Part shown: positions 50,648-58,965 of the stretch, one piece after another
How the letters are laid out: each line of letters begins with the position of its first letter
Numbering within the stretch: position 1 is the stretch's first letter
Assembly (NCBI GenBank): GCA_964556115.1
Contig: CAZKVC010000007.1
Span: 1-64,000 of the forward strand
Source: Parvularcula sp964556115
GTDB lineage: Bacteria; Pseudomonadota; Alphaproteobacteria; Caulobacterales; Parvularculaceae
Length of the DNA: 64,000 bases
Reading direction: 5' to 3'
Notes under the pieces: model-generated
The model's input: the letters and a program-made list of their open reading frames with translations, nothing else
Told to the model about the DNA's origin: nothing
The model's database searches: none
Program-made: the position numbers and the translations under genes

Positions 50648-52716
50648 GCGATCTGATCCACCGTCTTGATGGCGACCGAGCTGTGAAGCTCATTGTGCGA
50701 AACGATCGGCACATGGGGCGCCGCGCGTTCGAGAAGCGAACGCACGAAGGGTCTCGCCTCGGCCGAGGTGAGGATGACCGGGGGCTGCTCTTCGTCCTTG
50801 TACTTCTGGACAACGTTGCGGCCCGCGGCGATGAACTCCTGCACCAGGTTCGGCGGCATGGCGAACATGCGCTCCGAACCCGGATCGCCCTGCATGCTCT
50901 CGAGGAAGGCGCGCTCCCATCGTCCCGAAAGCGCAATCACCGCCACATAGCCGTCCTCGCCCTGGACGGCGGTCGAGATCTGCTTGGCGAGGCGCTGGCG
51001 CACATGCTCGATGATCGGCGCGGGGTTCCGGGTCCAGCCGGTGGCCTCGGCAACGGCCTCGAGGATCGCGGGCAGGTTCCTGATCGAGACCCGCTCGGCC
51101 AGAAGACCCTGCAGGACCCGCTGCATGCCGACCTGGCTGAGCTGCCCCGGCACGATGTCGGCGAGGAGCTTGCGGTATTCGGGCTCCAGCGTGTCGATCA
51201 GCTTCTGCAGCGCCGAATAGGTGAGCAGCGAGGGCAGGTGGTCCTTGATCGTCTCGGACAAGTGGGTGATCAGTACACTGTCCGCCGAAACCACGGTGTA
51301 GCCGCGCGCTTCGGCTTCCTCGGCCGAGCTGTCGGCCACCCAGCGGGCGGGCATGTCGAAGCTCGGGTCGCGGGTCGGCTCGCCGGGCAGGTCCACTTCG
51401 CCTCCATGCGGGTCAATGGCCATGACGCAGCCGGGGCGCACGAAGCCTTTGGCGACTTCGACATCCTGGATCGACACCCGGTACTCGTCCGGCGGCACGT
51501 AGAGATTGTCCTTGATGCGCACCGGCGGCAGCAGGAAGCCGAACTCCGACGCGAAACGGCGACGCAGGGATTTGACCTTGTTCGGAAGGCCCCGCTCGGG
51601 GTTCGAGATCATGGTGAGAAGCCGCGAGCCCACTTCGAGCTGCAGGTCCTCGATCTTCAGGCTGTCCTCGGCCGGGATCTCCTTGGGGGCTTCCTTGGTT
51701 TCCTGGGCAGCGGCGATCAGCGCGGCGTCTTTCTTCTTCTGGCGCGGGATCAGGATCCCCGCTCCGGCGATGAAGGCCGCCATGCCGACGAAGGGGAAGA
51801 AGGGAAGGCCCGGGACGAGGCCCATCACCGCCATCATCCCCGAAACCATCAGGAGCGCCTTGGGGTACTCGCCGAGCTGGGCGAAGACCGCCTTGTCCGT
51901 CGAGCCCTCGTTGCGGCCCTTGGTGACGAGGAGGCCCGCGGCCAGCGAGACCACGAGGGCGGGGATCTGCGATGCGAGGCCGTCACCGATCGTCAGGGTG
52001 GTGTAGGAGGATGCCGCCTCGCCGATGGTGATGCCCATCTGCGCCACACCGACGATGATGCCGCCGATGATGTTGATGAAGACGATGATCATCCCGGCCA
52101 TGGCGTCGCCGCGGACGAATTTCGACGCACCGTCCATCGAGCCGAAGAAGGCGCTCTCGTCTTCCAGGGTCTTGCGCCGGTTGCGCGCCTCGACATCGTC
52201 GATCAGCCCGGCGGCGAGGTCGGCATCGATCGCCATCTGCTTGCCGGGGATCGCATCGAGGGTGAAGCGCGCGCCGACTTCCGCGATCCGGGTCGCGCCC
52301 TTGGTGATGACGATGAAGTTGATGATGACGAGGATCGCGAAGACGATCAGCCCGATGACGTAATTGCCGCCGATCATCAGTTGGCTGAAACCGTAGATCA
52401 CGCCCCCGGCCGCATCCGTGCCCTGGTGGCCATTGGCGAGGATGAGGCGCGTCGAGGCGATGTTGAGCGCCAGGCGCAATATCGTCGCGATCAGGAGGAC
52501 GGTCGGGAAGGAGCTGAAATCGAGAGGCTTCTCGATCCAAAGGGCGACCATCAGGATGAGGATCGAGAAGGCGAGGGAGAAGGTGAGCCCAAGATCCAGC
52601 GCCCATGCGGGCAGCGGGACGAAGAGAACCACGAGGATGCCCAGCATCCCGATGGCGAAGGCCACGTCACGGTTGGTGTCGTTGCCGAATAGCCTAAGCG
52701 CTGCGTCCACGTTCAT
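50644..52716 (-). CDS. flhA: Flagellar export gate protein FlhA
   Basis: Largest export-gate component; the proton-driven nonameric gate with a cytoplasmic docking ring. The 690-residue product has eight predicted membrane helices in the first 330 residues, the conserved FHIPEP-type loop region (ARFTLDAIPGKQMAIDADLAAGLID by its ends), and a cytoplasmic domain from about residue 340. It heads the leftward operon and has an upstream TTAA-N7-TTGA motif. The stop overlaps the formyltransferase-like gene by ATGA. Confidence 0.97.
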   Translation of the reverse strand: MNVDAALRLFGNDTNRDVAFAIGMLGILVVLFVPLPAWALDLGLTFSLAFSILILMVALWIEKPLDFSSFPTVLLIATILRLALNIASTRLILANGHQGTDAAGGVIYGFSQLMIGGNYVIGLIVFAILVIINFIVITKGATRIAEVGARFTLDAIPGKQMAIDADLAAGLIDDVEARNRRKTLEDESAFFGSMDGASKFVRGDAMAGMIIVFINIIGGIIVGVAQMGITIGEAASSYTTLTIGDGLASQIPALVVSLAAGLLVTKGRNEGSTDKAVFAQLGEYPKALLMVSGMMAVMGLVPGLPFFPFVGMAAFIAGAGILIPRQKKKDAALIAAAQETKEAPKEIPAEDSLKIEDLQLEVGSRLLTMISNPERGLPNKVKSLRRRFASEFGFLLPPVRIKDNLYVPPDEYRVSIQDVEVAKGFVRPGCVMAIDPHGGEVDLPGEPTRDPSFDMPARWVADSSAEEAEARGYTVVSADSVLITHLSETIKDHLPSLLTYSALQKLIDTLEPEYRKLLADIVPGQLSQVGMQRVLQGLLAERVSIRNLPAILEAVAEATGWTRNPAPIIEHVRQRLAKQISTAVQGEDGYVAVIALSGRWERAFLESMQGDPGSERMFAMPPNLVQEFIAAGRNVVQKYKDEEQPPVILTSAEARPFVRSLLERAAPHVPIVSHNELHSSVAIKTVDQIA

Positions 52717-52789
52717 CGTCCCTTTGTCGCGCGGGCCGGACGGCTTCTGCCGGTCCGAAAATAGGGGAGTTCCCCCGCGCGCGAAGGTG

Positions 52790-52804
52790 TCAAAACGAGT
52801 TTAA
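52790..52804 (-). promoter_or_regulatory. CtrA-like box upstream of flhA
   Basis: On the minus strand the string TTTAAACTCGTTTTGACA contains TTAA-N7-TTGA, nearly identical to the fliK upstream site. It lies about 74 bases before the flhA ATG. Confidence 0.45.
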
Positions 52805-52838
52805 AGGGGGTTTAGGGCGACCCCTGATGCGGCTGGTT

Positions 52839-54554
52839 TCATTCGGTCCGCTGGAAGGGAATGCGCCGTGCCCGGCCGTAGGAGATGAACATCTCCATTC
52901 CGCCTTCGGCGGCCTTCTCGAACTGCACCGCGCCGAAGATCCAGGGCCCTGAAAACCGCCCCTCTCCGGGCGCAGGCTCGAGATCGGCCGAGCCGTTCCT
53001 GAGATGGCTGAGGACCAGCCCGCCGCCTTCCCCGGCCTCGATCTCATAGAAGGTCTGAAGCTCGTGCGAATAATAACGCCCGGCAAAACGCGCGGGGTCT
53101 TCGGCGGGCTCCTCGACGACCCTTTCGAGGACGGTTTCGCCGAACTGCTCCAGGGTGATCCGGTCCGGTTCGCTACCGAAACGGTCCGGGTCCCGCAGGG
53201 TGATATCGCCCATGCGGGTGGGGATGACGAGGTCGCCTCCGCGCGTCTCGCCAAACACCATGGGCGCAGCCCAGCGCGAGGCGATGGCCAGGCCCTCTCC
53301 CGACGGCATGATCTCGACGGCCGGGCCTCCTCGAACAGCGAAGGGGCCTTCATAGCGATGGTTGTTCGCCCTGAGGCCGGGGCCTTCTGTCACCGCCCAG
53401 GTGCCGCTGAGCGCTTCGATCACGTCAGCCGAAAGCGGCGCCGCCTCGCGCTCTTCCTCCTCGGCCCGCGCCAGCTCCTCCGGAAAAGCCGCCGCGCCGA
53501 TCTCCTGAGAAAGGGCCGGGCTGTTGAAGTCGCTGGCGTTGCCGACAAGCACCACCGCCGCATCCACAGAAGGGTAGGCGCCGACATAGGCGCGGTAGCC
53601 GGCATCGACACCGAAATGGTGGAAATGCCGCGCGCCGAGCCACTCGAGCTCAATCAGGCCCATGCCGTAGAACGTCTCTTCGCCGTTCGCGAGCCTACCC
53701 ATGCGGCGCATCTGCCGGACCGGAAGGCCGAGCTTGCCCTTCGGGTTCTCGAGCAGCGCGGCAAAGCGGCCAAGATCCCGCGCCGTCGAGACGATGTTGT
53801 GTGGCCCGAACGTTTCGGCCTCGAAAAGGGCGCGTGAGAAGTTGCCTTCGCCATCGGCCACATAGGACTCCGCCCGTCCGGGGATCAGGGCCGAGGCATC
53901 GCTGACGGCGCGGGTGTTCGTCATCCCAAGGGGCCTGAAAACCCGCTCTTCGAGGAACGCTGGAAAGCTCATGCCGCTCACCCGCTGGACGATCTCGGCA
54001 AGCAGGGTGTAGTTGCTGTTGACGTAATTATATTCCGTACCGGGAGCGAAATCGAGCTCCTCCTGCCGCGTGATGTAACGCAGCATGACCTCGTGCTCGG
54101 CCAGGTCGCTCGGTCCATAGCCCGCCATCCAGAACGCCCCCCACTGATCGCGCAGGCCGCTCTGGTGGTTGAGCAGGTGCCGGATGGTCAACGGGTGCCC
54201 GTAATCGGGCAGTTCCCCGATGATGCCGCGCACCTCGTCATCGAAGGAAAGCGCGCCCTCCTGTTCCAGAAGCACGACCGCATAAGCCGTGAACATCTTG
54301 GCGACCGACCCGGTCTGGACCGGCGTATCGAGGGTGAAGGCCGCACCCCGCTCAAGATCGGCAAGGCCGACCGCCTCGGCAAAGATCACCTCGCCATCCT
54401 CGATCACGACCGCCGCCCCGCCGGGCCGCTCACCCCGATAGGGATCGAGAAGCGAAGACAGCGCGCCTTCATCCTGGGCAAAGGCATGCGGGACGGAGAA
54501 AGCGGCGACGGCGCTGGCGCATATCCATTGCAATGAGCGGACAACTGTCGGCAT
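52839..54554 (-). CDS. Serine hydrolase of the beta-lactamase/PBP4-type family
   Basis: A 571-residue secreted class C beta-lactamase-like enzyme. The signal peptide is LQWICASAVAAFSVPHAFA. The nucleophile motif SxxK is QTGSVAKMFTA and the YxN motif is YNYVNSNYTL; the third motif is probably HFHHFGVDAG. About 200 C-terminal residues (from EALSGTWAV) form two lipocalin-like or DUF3471-type repeats found in bacterial esterases and peptidases of this family. The true substrate is unknown. It stands between flhA and the trk genes without an obvious link to either. Confidence 0.88.
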   Translation of the reverse strand: MPTVVRSLQWICASAVAAFSVPHAFAQDEGALSSLLDPYRGERPGGAAVVIEDGEVIFAEAVGLADLERGAAFTLDTPVQTGSVAKMFTAYAVVLLEQEGALSFDDEVRGIIGELPDYGHPLTIRHLLNHQSGLRDQWGAFWMAGYGPSDLAEHEVMLRYITRQEELDFAPGTEYNYVNSNYTLLAEIVQRVSGMSFPAFLEERVFRPLGMTNTRAVSDASALIPGRAESYVADGEGNFSRALFEAETFGPHNIVSTARDLGRFAALLENPKGKLGLPVRQMRRMGRLANGEETFYGMGLIELEWLGARHFHHFGVDAGYRAYVGAYPSVDAAVVLVGNASDFNSPALSQEIGAAAFPEELARAEEEEREAAPLSADVIEALSGTWAVTEGPGLRANNHRYEGPFAVRGGPAVEIMPSGEGLAIASRWAAPMVFGETRGGDLVIPTRMGDITLRDPDRFGSEPDRITLEQFGETVLERVVEEPAEDPARFAGRYYSHELQTFYEIEAGEGGGLVLSHLRNGSADLEPAPGEGRFSGPWIFGAVQFEKAAEGGMEMFISYGRARRIPFQRTE

Positions 54555-54795
54555 CGGAAAAGTCCCTTGGTCTATGTCCCATTCAAAACGAGCACGCGTC
54601 GACTTTGCGGTCCTGACAGGCCCGCTCGCTCGTCACAAGATAGAACGTCGTATTTTGCATCGCTTCGCTCAGCGGCGAACGATCAGAAGTGTCTGGCAGA
54701 TAGTCGCCGAAACCTCGCCGAATGTCGGGGCGCTACTATGTCTTCGGAAAGTGAGGGGCGCGCGGCGCATTCGCGGCGGTCTCTGCGGAGTTCAG

Positions 54796-55452
54796 ATGCC
54801 TGCATCGCGCAATGTGGCCGTGATCGGTCTTGGTACCTTCGGGAGCGCGGTGGCGCGGCATCTGGCCCGGTTCGGCGATCACGTCATGGGGGTGGACAGC
54901 AACGAGGCTGCGGTGTCGAGCCTCGACGAGGATCTCAGCCGTGCGGTCATCACCGATGCGCGGGACATCAAGGCGCTGAAGGAGGCGGGGCTTGGCTCCT
55001 ACGACGTTGCGGTGGTCTGCATGGCGACGAATATCGAGGCGAACATCCTCGCCGTGATGAACGCGAAGGATCTCGGTGTCCCGCAAGTCTGGGCGAAGTC
55101 GTCTTCATCGACCCATGCCCGCATCCTTACGCAGATCGGGGTCCACCGAACCCTCAGCCCGGAGGAGACCTATGGCGAGCTTGTCGCCCAGGCGCTTCAC
55201 AACCCCCTCATGCGCGGCTCGGTGCGTCTGACCGAAGGGCTCCACTTCGCCCAGATCGAAACGCCGACGCGCTTTGTCGGACGCCGCATCGCGGAGGTGC
55301 GCTTTGGCGAGCGCCACGACCTCGACTGCCTCGGCATCCTGCGCGACGGCCGGCCGCGCCGGGCGGCGGAGGACGAGGCGATCGAGAACGGCGACACCCT
55401 GCTTCTCGTCGGAACGCGTCAGGCGATGCGCCTCTTCGCCGACAAGGGCTGA
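54796..55452 (+). CDS. trkA: TrkA/KtrA family potassium uptake protein
   Basis: Cytoplasmic RCK regulatory subunit of a potassium channel/transporter, 218 residues. The Rossmann motif is VIGLGTFGSAVARHLARFG ending in VMGVDSNE, followed by VITDARDIKAL, and a C-terminal RCK_C domain (residues 140-215). It has one RCK unit, as in KtrA. ATG 54796 has GGAG upstream; earlier in-frame codons run through non-coding DNA. The TrkH partner follows 15 bases later. Confidence 0.92.
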   Translation: MPASRNVAVIGLGTFGSAVARHLARFGDHVMGVDSNEAAVSSLDEDLSRAVITDARDIKALKEAGLGSYDVAVVCMATNIEANILAVMNAKDLGVPQVWAKSSSSTHARILTQIGVHRTLSPEETYGELVAQALHNPLMRGSVRLTEGLHFAQIETPTRFVGRRIAEVRFGERHDLDCLGILRDGRPRRAAEDEAIENGDTLLLVGTRQAMRLFADKG

Positions 55453-55467
55453 CGGGGCGCGGGGACT

Positions 55468-56814
55468 GTGGGTTTGCGAGAAAGCTCTTCCCTCCGCGCC
55501 GGGGCGGTCAGGCTGCCGCCCCCTGCCGTCCTGGCGCTTCTCTATCTGGTCCTCATCCTTTCCGGTGCGGCGCTTCTCAAGCTGCCTGCCGCCCTCCAGG
55601 CGCCGATCACCTGGTCCGACGCCCTGTTCATGGCGACTTCGGCGGTGACGGTGACCGGGCTCGTGGTGATCGACCCCGGCACCACGCTGACCGTCTTCGG
55701 TCAGGGGGTGATCGCTGCCCTGATCCAGCTCGGCGGGCTTGGCCTCATGGCCTTCGCGGTGATCGTCCTTCGCTCGCTCGGCCTGCCGATCGGATTGCCG
55801 CAGAAGCTCTTCCTGCAAGAAGACCTCGGCCAGACCTCGCTTTCACAGCTTCTGGGGCTGGTCGGTGTTATCTTCCAGGTGGTGGTCGCGGCGGTGCTTG
55901 CCGGGACCCTGCTCCTCGCGATTGTCATGGTGCCCGATCACGGGCTGATGGAAGGGCTATGGCAGGCGTTCTTCCATGCCGTTTCCGCCTTCAACAATGC
56001 CGGCTTCTCGCTCTTTCCGGACAGCCTGACCCGCTACGCGGGCGACCCGCTGGTCAACATCGTCATCACGGCACTCTTCATCGTGGGCGGTCTTGGTTTC
56101 GCGGTCCTCTCCGATCTCTTTCGCTTACGGGAATGGCGCCGCTTTTCCTTGCATACGAAGCTGATGTTGGTGGGAACCGCTGCCCTGATCGGGGCAGGCG
56201 TCGGGGGCTTTGCGCTCCTCGAATGGAACAACCCGGGCACCCTGGGCGGCATTGAGGGCGCGGGCAACCGGTTCTGGGCCGCGTGGTTTCAGGGCGTGAC
56301 CCCGCGCACGGCGGGCTTCAACACCGTCGATACGTCCGCCATGCGCGACGGCACGACGCTTCTGACGGTCGTCCTGATGGGCATCGGCGGCGGGCCGACT
56401 TCGACGGCCGGGGGCATCAAGGTGACGACCTTCATCGTCGCGCTTCTCGCTACCGCCGCGTTCTTCCGGCGCGAGGAGCGGCTTCACGCGTTCGGCGCAG
56501 GGATCGAACTCGACCAGATCCTCAAGGTGATGGCGCTTCTGACGATCAGCGGCGGGGTCGTGGTGCTGGCGCTTTTCGTCCTCGTCATCACCGAAGAAGG
56601 GGATTTCCTCGATATCCTCTTCGAGGCGGCCTCCGCCTTCGGCACGGTGGGCCTGAGCCAGGGCGTGACCGGCGAGCTGTCGGAGCCCGGCCGCATCGTC
56701 ATCTGCTTCCTGATGTTTCTTGGCCGGGTGGGGCCTTTGACCCTTGGCTTCTTCCTCGCGACCAAGATGCCGCCGCGGGTGCGTTACCCCTCGAGCCCGA
56801 TCTATCTGGGCTGA
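55468..56814 (+). CDS. trkH: TrkH/KtrB family potassium uptake protein
   Basis: Membrane channel subunit of 448 residues with the four pseudo-repeats of this family; the selectivity-filter loops are visible as SAVTVTGL, SAFNNAGFSL, TPRTAGFN and SAFGTVGLS. The GxTSTAGGIKVTTF segment (GGGPTSTAGGIKVTT) is also typical. It starts with GTG and directly follows trkA, so both make one potassium uptake system. It converges with the Hcp-like gene. Confidence 0.93.
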   Translation: MGLRESSSLRAGAVRLPPPAVLALLYLVLILSGAALLKLPAALQAPITWSDALFMATSAVTVTGLVVIDPGTTLTVFGQGVIAALIQLGGLGLMAFAVIVLRSLGLPIGLPQKLFLQEDLGQTSLSQLLGLVGVIFQVVVAAVLAGTLLLAIVMVPDHGLMEGLWQAFFHAVSAFNNAGFSLFPDSLTRYAGDPLVNIVITALFIVGGLGFAVLSDLFRLREWRRFSLHTKLMLVGTAALIGAGVGGFALLEWNNPGTLGGIEGAGNRFWAAWFQGVTPRTAGFNTVDTSAMRDGTTLLTVVLMGIGGGPTSTAGGIKVTTFIVALLATAAFFRREERLHAFGAGIELDQILKVMALLTISGGVVVLALFVLVITEEGDFLDILFEAASAFGTVGLSQGVTGELSEPGRIVICFLMFLGRVGPLTLGFFLATKMPPRVRYPSSPIYLG

Positions 56815-56832
56815 GCGCGAAAGCCGCCGCTG

Positions 56833-57354
56833 CTAGAAACAGGTGACGTTGAAGGGCTCGCTGCGAAGGCCGCCATTGCGGTTCTGCACGAACACTTCGC
56901 CCAAGACCTCCCGGAAGCGCCAGTTGACCATTTCGGTCATGCTGCCGTCATCGGCCATGGTCTCGAAGCGGGAAACCCGGGCTTCGCGGAGGGTGAGCTG
57001 AAGAGCTGGCAGCACGCCATTCTCGGCAGGACGAGTGAGGGTGATGGTGATCTCGGGGAAGACACGTCCCAGCGCCGCCGCTTCGATGAGGTCGGCGGTG
57101 GCGTCGTCGATGCGCTTGGCCGTCGTCAGCTCGTCGAAGCGGCAGGCCCTCGAGACGCGTCCGCGGCCGACGCCCCCCGCCTCGGGCTGACCGAGGCCGA
57201 AATCGAAGCTTTCGAGAACGATCTGCCCTCTGAAATCTGCGGTCAGGGCACCGCCATCGATACCGGCGTCGAGGAAAATACGTTCCGCACCAAGAGCTTG
57301 GCACGTGAACCCGAGAGCACATGATACCGCAAGGGCATAAAGTGGTTTCTGCAT
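56833..57354 (-). CDS. Secreted Hcp-like (DUF796) protein
   Basis: A 173-residue protein with a Sec signal peptide (LYALAVSCALGFTCQALGA) followed by an Hcp-type domain: FLDAGIDGGALTADFRGQIVLESFDFGLG, then RVSRACRFDELTTAKRIDDATADLIEAAALGR and a beta-rich C-terminus (both described by their ends). Normal type VI tube proteins have no signal peptide and sit in T6SS clusters; none is present here. It lies downstream of fliQ on the same strand with a 90-base gap. Function is unknown. Confidence 0.65.
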   Translation of the reverse strand: MQKPLYALAVSCALGFTCQALGAERIFLDAGIDGGALTADFRGQIVLESFDFGLGQPEAGGVGRGRVSRACRFDELTTAKRIDDATADLIEAAALGRVFPEITITLTRPAENGVLPALQLTLREARVSRFETMADDGSMTEMVNWRFREVLGEVFVQNRNGGLRSEPFNVTCF

Positions 57355-57444
57355 CGAGCATATCCTTTCGGAGTGACGCTTCGATGGATAGAGGCGAAGC
57401 CGCGGCGCAGCCTACGGAACTTGTCAGCAAGGGCTGCTTTTCGC

Positions 57445-57711
57445 TCAGCCGCCCCTGATGATCTTGTCGCCGATCAGCGAGGCGTAGTTCGAAATCTGCT
57501 GGAAAGTCAGCGGCAGGCAGAGAACGATGGTCAGGAAGATCGCGGCGAATTTCGGCACGAAGGTCAGGGTCATCTCCTGCACCTGGGTCAGGGCTTGGAA
57601 AAGCGCGACCGAAAGGCCGGTGACCGTGCCCGCGATCAGCGGCGGACCGCAGATCACCATCGCGGTGATGAAGCCTTCACGGATGATCTGGATGACATCC
57701 GCCTCGGTCAT
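57445..57711 (-). CDS. fliQ: Flagellar export protein FliQ
   Basis: A small export-gate membrane protein of 88 residues with two helices (ITAMVICGPPLIAGTVTGLSVALFQALTQVQE by its ends, and FVPKFAAIFLTIVLCLP), the standard FliQ signature. The start overlaps the fliE stop (TGATG), so it is the last gene of the flgB-flgC-fliE-fliQ operon. fliR is 7 kb away in another operon, an unusual separation. Confidence 0.95.
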   Translation of the reverse strand: MTEADVIQIIREGFITAMVICGPPLIAGTVTGLSVALFQALTQVQEMTLTFVPKFAAIFLTIVLCLPLTFQQISNYASLIGDKIIRGG

Positions 57712-58025
57712 CAGACTGGCATCCTCATGATTTCCTGGTAGCCCTCGATCAGCTTGTTCCTGATCGCCAGGGCGCCTTCCACGGCCAGCTCCGCCTGCAC
57801 GGTGGCCTGCACCACGTCCTGAAGCGACGCCTTGCCGTGCATCGCCTGCATCGTCATCTGCTCAGAGTGCTGAACGGTGTTCACCTGCTGCGTGGCGGTG
57901 TTCTTCAGCGCCTCGGTGAAGGACATGGCCGGGGCGCCCGCCTTCTCCGCCTGGCTCGAGGCGGTGGGGCCCTGCGCGAACTGGGTGGAGGCAACGGCGT
58001 TGACGGCTGCGAGTGCGTCGATCAT
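57711..58025 (-). CDS. fliE: Flagellar hook-basal body protein FliE
   Basis: Rod-MS ring junction protein of 104 residues. It has the alanine-rich N-terminus and the conserved C-terminal half SLQDVVQATVQAELAVEG ... RNKLIEGYQEIMRMPV. It is coupled to fliQ by a TGATG overlap and follows flgC by 19 bases. Confidence 0.93.
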   Translation of the reverse strand: MIDALAAVNAVASTQFAQGPTASSQAEKAGAPAMSFTEALKNTATQQVNTVQHSEQMTMQAMHGKASLQDVVQATVQAELAVEGALAIRNKLIEGYQEIMRMPV

Positions 58026-58044
58026 CGGGTCAGTCTCCTAAGGC

Positions 58045-58458
58045 TCAGCGGTCGAGAAGGGCGAGGGTGGCCATGGCCATGCCGCGGGCCTGCTCAACCA
58101 TGTTGAGGTTGGCCTCATAGGAGCGGGTGGCTTCGCGCATGTCGGTCATCTCGATCAGCGGATTGACGTTGGGCATCTTCACATAGCCCTGGGCGTTGGC
58201 CGCGGGGTGGGTGGGGTCGTAGGACAGCTCGAAATCGCCCGGATCGGTGCCGATCCTCTTCACGTCAACCACCGAAGCGCCAAGCGCGCGGTCGAAGCTC
58301 GGTTCGAAGACGATGGTCTTGCGCCGGTAAGGGTCCGCGCCGGGGGCCGAGCCGAGGCTCTGGGCGTTGGCGATGTTCTCCGAAACCATCCGGACACGCA
58401 GGGATTGCGCTTCAAGGCCGGAGGCGGCGATCTTCATGGTGGCGGAAATGGCGTCCAT
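58045..58458 (-). CDS. flgC: Flagellar basal-body rod protein FlgC
   Basis: Proximal rod protein of 137 residues. The N-terminal motif SGLEAQSLRVRMVSENIANAQ and C-terminal NPLIEMTDMREATRSYEANLNM are diagnostic for FlgC. It sits between flgB and fliE in one leftward operon, 11 bases after flgB. Confidence 0.95.
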   Translation of the reverse strand: MDAISATMKIAASGLEAQSLRVRMVSENIANAQSLGSAPGADPYRRKTIVFEPSFDRALGASVVDVKRIGTDPGDFELSYDPTHPAANAQGYVKMPNVNPLIEMTDMREATRSYEANLNMVEQARGMAMATLALLDR

Positions 58459-58469
58459 GGCTGTCTTCC

Positions 58470-58862
58470 TTAACCCCGGGTGGAGAGTGTGGCTTTGAGC
58501 ATCGCCGCGTGCTTCTTCATGAGCTGGGTGGCGAGCTGGTAGTCGCGGCTGTTGTCGGCCGACTTGATCATCTGTTCCTCAAGGGAAACCTGGTTGCCCG
58601 AGGGTTCGACTTCCCAGCCCTCGACGCGGTATTCCTCGCGGAAGCTGGTGTTGCCCAGCTCGGCGACCATATGGCGGCCATGGGTCGCCATCATGTTGGT
58701 GGCCTGAACGGTCCTCAGCGATTCAGAGAACGGCTTGAGGTCCTGCGCCTTGTAGTCGGGGGTGTCGGCATGGGCGACGTTCTGGGCCAGAAGCGTGTGG
58801 CGCACGCCCATATAGCTCATCTTGTTGGTCACCGTCTGGAACAGGCTGATGCCTTCAATCAT
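58470..58862 (-). CDS. flgB: Flagellar basal-body rod protein FlgB
   Basis: Proximal rod protein of 130 residues: LLAQNVAHADTPDYKAQDLKPF near the N-terminus and the C-terminal helix DYQLATQLMKKHAAMLKATL. The start at 58862 (MIEGISLF) has GAGG upstream; the longer open frame upstream is antisense to fliI. It is the first gene of the flgB-flgC-fliE-fliQ operon and divergent from fliI. Confidence 0.92.
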   Translation of the reverse strand: MIEGISLFQTVTNKMSYMGVRHTLLAQNVAHADTPDYKAQDLKPFSESLRTVQATNMMATHGRHMVAELGNTSFREEYRVEGWEVEPSGNQVSLEEQMIKSADNSRDYQLATQLMKKHAAMLKATLSTRG

Positions 58863-58908
58863 GCCGGATACCTCTTCACGTGTACCGGCGAAAACAAACA
58901 GCGTTGCC

Positions 58909-58923
58909 TTAAACCCGCATAAA
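58909..58923. promoter_or_regulatory. CtrA-like box between flgB and fliI
   Basis: TTAA-N7-TAAA (within CCTTAAACCCGCATAAAAGG) lies in the 103-bp divergent gap. It has one mismatch to TTAA-N7-TTAA and shares the TTAAAC(T/C)C start with the sites before fliK and flhA. It could act in either direction. Confidence 0.4.
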
Positions 58924-58965
58924 AGGTCGTGGGGCAGGACAGCCGGGCTTTCAGAAGGAGAGCCC

